64,000 nucleotides of DNA from the NCBI GenBank assembly GCA_003508835.1, contig PUFA01000105.1:4464001-4528000 (forward strand). Reading direction: 5' to 3'. The number at the start of each line of letters is the position of its first letter. Within the stretch, counting starts at the first letter, position 1. The DNA is from Eonycteris spelaea (Eukaryota > Chordata > Mammalia > Chiroptera > Pteropodidae). Made by a program: the position numbers and the translations under genes. Under the pieces are notes generated by a model, which did not search any database, was not told where the DNA came from, and saw nothing but the letters and a program-made list of their open reading frames with translations. Below are positions 58,600 through 64,000 of the stretch, one piece after another.

Positions 58600-59150
58600 G
58601 GCGAGCTCTCATGCTTACCTTTTTCTGGGAGCAATAATACCTGTATGTAAAGTGTCTGGTATGTCAAAACATTTTGCAAAACTAATAGAATAATGACTGT
58701 TAAATGACGAAACGAGTAGATTTGGAGATCTCGTGGGCTTTATTAAGCGATTCATGAATCAGGCAGCATCTCATCTAGCAACTAGAGGGAGATCCAACGG
58801 GTTGCACAAAATGGACGATTTTTATAGAAAGAAAGATGGAGCAAGCAACTATTAATAAAAGAAAGGGTTATTTGGGGGCCAGGATGTCTTTTATGTGGAG
58901 GAAGAGAACAGAGAGTGTTTTAATCGGGCAGATTTCTGTGGGTGATGATGAGGGTCCGCCCGACAGATGATGACCTTACTGGTGTTTAACCAAAAGATTC
59001 AAGACTGATTAATTAGGACAACATTTCTGGGAGAAGTTGAAACTGAAATTTGATCAGGTATTAAAACTGGCTTTGCTATCATGGCTTTTAGCCCGAGTGA
59101 TGCCATTTTGGGCCTATTGTTTTCTCTTTAACATGACACTTTACAATAAA
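58600..59150 (-). mobile_element. LTR-like segment (unassigned ERV)
   Basis: On the - strand a TATA-like TATAAAAATCG (58815-58825 region) is followed about 85 bases on by AATAAAGCCCACGAG near 58735-58745, an LTR-like spacing of promoter and polyadenylation signal. Higher GC than its surroundings. I cannot name the family, and no flanking retroviral coding sequence is present. Confidence 0.4.
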
Positions 59151-60364
59151 ATGTTTCGAAGTGGTGGGATTGGCTATAAAACAGCAGCCTACAAATGATT
59201 TGCTAAACAAGCCATTGCTCCCTTTTTTTAGTGTTTCCTTTTCCTTTGGTTTTATGGTGTTTTATATTTGGCATAAAAACTTTAAACATATGTTTTGTGC
59301 ATAAATAAGTATAGTAAACTTGAGATCACTCAGAAAATTGTTATAGTTCAGTCACAAAAGAATAGTTAGGAATGTGCTTCGACAGTGAAAAAATGCAAAG
59401 AAAGTGCAAGAAAAATGTAAATTAGATAGCCAAGTAGCACATTTATGGCCCCAATAAATCTCTAAAACCAGTTTAACTCATTTTTCATTCTCCATCCACG
59501 TTTCAGAAAAGGTTAAAAAGACCTTTAGAAAATTAGATTTTCATAGGGAATTTAACATATTTATCTTAACAATTTGTCAATTAGTAATAAAAATAAAATA
59601 TATCATTGATTACCACAAAAAGCTCTGAAAATACCACCAGTTAATGGAATTTGCAAAAGAGTGTTTTTGAAGTGCAAAGTCTATTTAAATATCCCAGGGT
59701 GCATGCCAAATAAGTCTATCAATATCCCTGTTTCTTTTCAAACAATGCAAATTAGATTATTGAAATATGAGTGCTTCTGTGTCCTCGTCAGAAGAAACAT
59801 TATGTATAAATCAAAGAAGCTTAACTCTGCCAGTGGAATTCATTTCATGCTTTTCTTTTCCTTTTTACATAAAGTAAATCGTCTTTAGATCTTCAGCGTA
59901 TGATACAGAATGTTTGAAATTTTCAAAGTTATTCCGTGTTTACACTACCCTCTGGGCAGAAAGCTTGTCCATATTCACAGTAGACCCTTAGAATGCTGCT
60001 GTTTCTCTCCAGTGTTCATATTGTTTAAGACAAAGTTGCTGGTTTTAGAGGATGTCCAATAGGACAGCCCCATTTTTTTTCATTCAAAGCTCGAAAGTGG
60101 CTTAAGTCTAAGGCAATAATGTGCTGCTTCGTAGGCATCACAGAGTTAAACTTCCTTGTCCATTCCCAGGGCAGCCTGCCCTGTTAACCCTGCTATACTT
60201 TCTACAGGGCCAACGTGCGAATGGGAATAAAAACGTTTGGCTGGGAAGATTTAGAAAGCAGGAAATGAGAGGCCTACTTTCTCCTCTCTCCTCCTTCTAC
60301 TGTGAGTTATTGAAGGATGAAAGGGAGAGAAGCTTGAGGGTTATTCTGGCTCTGTGATTTCTCT

Positions 60365-60545
60365 AACTGTGGTTCTTGGGCGACCAACCTTGCAGACTTG
60401 TTTTAAATGCAAATTTTCAGGGCAGGGCACACCATGCCCACTGAATCAGAGGCTCTGAGCCTGAGGTAGAACAACCTGTGTTTTAACAAACCCTTGTGAT
60501 GTTTTGGACAATTATGTTCGAGAACGGCTCTGGCAATTGATTTCT
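60365..60545 (-). mobile_element. MER5A (hAT-Charlie)
   Basis: 'ttgttttaaatgcaaattttcagggc', 'actgaatcagaggctctgagcctgagg' and 'ctgtgttttaacaaacccttgtgatg', ending 'tcgagaacggctctgg', follow the MER5A consensus as I know it. Orientation relative to the consensus is from memory. Confidence 0.7.
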
Positions 60546-62932
60546 CTAGAAACCTGAGATGTGGGAGTATGCATTCCTTCCTCATTCTCCAGCTTTCTTC
60601 TCTTAACTTTGACTTGAAACTAAGTTTATCGTGATCCGAGTGAGTGACTATCCTTTAGTGGAGGTGAGATCAGGCATGTATCAAATCGGTCTTCCCCCTC
60701 ATGAGGACTTGCAGCTGACAATCTGGACGTCTTCCTCCAAACCCCACACTGGTGACGTCGGCTGTGGTCAAAGTCCTCGGACAGCTTGTTCCTGCAGGAA
60801 CCAGTCTCTCTGCCACTCTTCTTAAGAGCTTTATTTGATACAAGAAGCTCAATCAGATGCTCTTGAGGTAGCCCAGATGTGTCAGGGATTTAACGCCCTC
60901 ATAGACAGCCCTTAATAAACGAGAGACACAAGTCAATGGGTAAGAAGCACAGTTTCCCATTCAATTCTTGGGAAGGTTCTGAGCTGCATTGTACATGATC
61001 CTTCAGAGGGTCCACATTGAAACTGAGCTCTTTTTTGCTTATAGTAATAACAAGCTCATGAATCTCAGAATGCACCTTACCCTTTTTTTTTTTTTTTTGC
61101 TTTTTTTTTTTCTTCTATCTTATTTTTTCTACTCTCTAACCTGTGCTTCCTGGGATTTCTTCTCAATCAACTAACTGACTCGAAGTTCTTTTCTCAGAGT
61201 TTTTCTTGCAGACACTGCCACTTAGAAAAGTCCCCGCCTCAACTACTATTGCTGTCCTTTTGTACTGTCCCTAAAAGTGCTGGCGGAAACTGCATGTTTG
61301 CTTCCAGAAGGCTTGGAAACAGGACAGGACAGTACATTAATTCATTAACTCCGAAGCCTAAAAATGATCTCTCTCTGTGATTTCTCATGCTAAATTATGT
61401 CCAGTGACACTGTTCAATAGAGCTCTTCTGAGCGTCTGCAATTAGATTAAATCATGACATTGAGATACTCCAATTATGCAATAGAAAGAGCATAGAGATG
61501 CTCAACATTTAATATATAATCTAATTATTAAATTCCCAGAGAGAGATAAAACTTGAAAGATTCAAGTTTCGATAAATTAGTCTGAGGTAAGTAATATCCA
61601 AAATTAAATTCTGCTCTTACAACATAAAGTTTAAAGAAGTCTAAAAGTTTTAACTATCAGTAAAGTCTAAAGAGTCAAATTGTTCCTTAATTTGTTTTTA
61701 GTGAAAGAGGTCCTTGAAAAGTTTATGGCTTTGGGATAACTTCGACTGTGTATGTTGGGATAATTTTCCCTGGATTTAAGTGAACCATCATGCTCTTTGC
61801 TCTCAAATAGTCGCATTAGTTCCTAATTCATGATTTTCTTTGTATTCTGTCTTCTGCTGGGCTGCATAACTTTTAAAATTCCATTTTATCTCTACCTTTG
61901 GCTTATTAGCTATACTTCTTTTTTGATTTTATTTTTTTAGGCGTAGCTATAAGCTATACTTACAATGTACAGTTTTAACTTATTATCATCTATCTTCAAA
62001 TATTTTACCTCTCACATGTCAAATAAAACCCTAAATTAGCATACTGAGAGCTCTCCCCTTCCATATTTTGTGATAATATTAGCAAACTTTTTACTCTTAC
62101 ATATGTTATAAACCCCACATGCATTATTTTATTTTTGCTTTAAATAGTTAAATATCTCCCACAGATACATATTTTTTTAAAAAAATAAGTATGTGAGACT
62201 TTTACATTTACCCTTTTTTGAGCCCCCTTATTCTTTCACGTAAATCCAAATTTCTGAATTTTCCTTTAGCTTAATAAACATCTTTTCACAATGCGAAGTT
62301 CGGGTCTGCCCCACCTCCTTGACCCAGTCTGTGAACTATTTGTTACCTGTTTATGAAACTATAGAACTTATGAGTAGGCTTTCAAAAAGTTTATAGTAAT
62401 TTCTTATTGCTACATTATCTCTGTAAGTGATCTTATTTTCTGGTAACTGTAGAAATTGGAAGGAAAAAAAAAAAATAAGATGCTCACCGCAGATAGCTTT
62501 AGAATCACTTCCCTAAGTCCCTAAAGTCCTCCACTGGACCCTCTGTTTAACAGACAACAGAAGAGATATTACAGGACAGGCCTTGTGGTAGGAGATAGCA
62601 CTTTTGCCTACTTACCTGGACTCACAATTAGTGTGCTTGGTTATAAGGAGTCTGAGAAAGGTAAGCCAGCTCTGGGCTCAGAAAAAGAGGGAATACATTT
62701 GGTGTACATCCACCCTGATTTTGCCACAGGACACTATGTCCTAAGTTTTCTGGAAGAAAGATTGAACCATGAGAGTGTCACTTCTGTCTGAAAACATGTA
62801 AGACAATCATATTGTCCCTGGGAATAGGCGCTTTGGACCCAATGCCACGATAGAATTTCTTGCGGTTGTGAAATACACAACTAAAATATTTCCTTATTTT
62901 TTAGTAATACCTTTTTTAAGAGTCACTTTTCC

Positions 62933-62949
62933 GTGTGTGTGTGTGTGTG

Positions 62950-62980
<31 letters not shown>
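62933..62980 (+). repeat. (TG)n microsatellite
   Basis: About 48 bases of TG repeat with one TT interruption at 62950-62951. Confidence 0.95.
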
Positions 62981-64000
62981 GGACTTCTGGCTGCTGTGTC
63001 CTCTAAAATGTTCCCCTAAGTGAATCTCTTTCTTCAGTTTAATCAGTCTTTCATCCTTTATTTTGCTTTTATTTTCCAGTACTCATATCCTGATAGAAAA
63101 ATTAAAGAATATTTTTTAAACCACTCCAGTTTTTCCTTGACATTCTAAGCAAACCTAATTCTTAGAGACATTAGAGGTATGGGAAGTTTAATTGCTCTCT
63201 TAGGCTTTAAGTTTTTTTTTTCTCTATCTAGACTTTGAGATTTATTTCTCTAAAATAAGAGACTTTTTCTGTTGTATTTGTTTATAAATAAAATGTCATT
63301 TTTGGGGGATGAAGACACATTGTAAATCTTTGCAATCTAAAGCTGTGGTCAGAGTTTCTATAAATAGAAAAACCAGAGGCCTGGTTTCCTCTACTATCCA
63401 AAAGTAGAGCATTCCTCTTAAACTTTTCACGAACTAAAATGGTGTAGAATGTAGAAGCAATGACCTTGGGACAGAGCTTGCTAATGGGTGCACAACATAA
63501 ATGCAGAGATAGCCCAGATGCTCACAGACACAGTTCAAAGCTATCTATGGGGCCTGAGGCTGCGAAGTGGCGTGCAGCCCCCAGGGGAGGAGTGTGGAGG
63601 GGCCACTCTGGCTGTCCTGGGCTGTGTGCAGACCCTGTGACAGCCCGCAGCAGCGCACGCTGATGAATGCTACTTTAATGGTTCCACTTTTTTTTGTAAA
63701 AGCAAATATTCTCTGCAGATTTTTTTTTTCAGTTAGAGAAAACAGGTACTGACTGATACAGATCTTTTGTAAAAGCCAAGTGGTGTAATGTGAACTTTCA
63801 AAAAGGGAGAGACACCTGTATTTGTTCCTCCTAGCAGTGGGCTGGTGACCAGGAGCCTTTGAACAAGCCTCTCTTTATGGAGAGTTAGTTCTGCAAGGTG
63901 CCTCCTCGGAACTAATGATAGTTAATGGAATTTGGATAGTCAGTTCGGTATTGCCTACCTAGGGCTGCTCCTAATACTTTTAAAGCAATAATCTATACTT

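Larger units (their letters stand above)
59160..64000. other. FSTL5 intron with MER5A, TG array and unclassified GC-richer patches
   Basis: AT-rich with GC-richer patches at about 60120-60360, 60620-60920 and 63540-63670. None shows splice-bounded coding sequence matching the next FSTL5 exon or another recognised gene. Poly(T) at 61082-61110. Confidence 0.5.

Noticed and set aside
60631..60825. Possible next FSTL5 exon because of a 'gtgatccgagt' phrase
   Set aside because: No acceptor, no Val-Pro-Pro start and the reading does not continue into an Ig domain; the phrase is coincidental.

Overview
The window looks like intronic DNA from a placental mammal. It is AT-rich, full of decayed mammalian repeats (MIR, L2, old L1, MER20, Tigger/MER2, MLT1) and holds two small, well-formed exons that encode an immunoglobulin domain I recognise as follistatin-like 5 (FSTL5), on the + strand. 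I see no Alu, B1/B2 or other lineage-specific SINE, so primate and rodent are unlikely; I cannot name the species.

Layout. Positions 1-4304 carry the 5' half of a class II (betaretrovirus-like) endogenous provirus on the - strand, antisense to the host gene: a 366-bp LTR, a tRNA-Lys1,2 primer binding site, a leader splice donor, gag, a dUTPase-protease frame and the first ~300 codons of pol, cut by the window edge. Gag-pro and pro-pol are linked by readable -1 slippery heptamers. Three single-base losses break gag and pro; pol is open as far as it runs. Positions 4305-24287 are intron with MIR, MER20 split by a MER2-like insertion, and an L1 fragment. An FSTL5 exon lies at 24288-24453 and the next at 56549-56669, about 32 kb apart. 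Between them are L2, a full Tigger-type transposon with both ends, a retroposed 5S rRNA copy with target-site duplications, a 140-bp-period duplication, an L1 with a ~390-bp TTTTA array, an MLT1 LTR and another L1 tail. The last 7 kb is intron with a partial Tigger-like piece, an LTR-like piece, MER5A and a long TG array.

The two exons splice phase-compatibly into one Ig domain, but the first lacks one base in a C run, which would frameshift the protein. This and the three breaks in gag/pro are all single-base losses, most in short homopolymers, so residual assembly error must be excluded before anything is called pseudogenised. I found no evidence for a new biological system; the most useful points are the exon frameshift, the well-preserved provirus signals and the 5S retrocopy.
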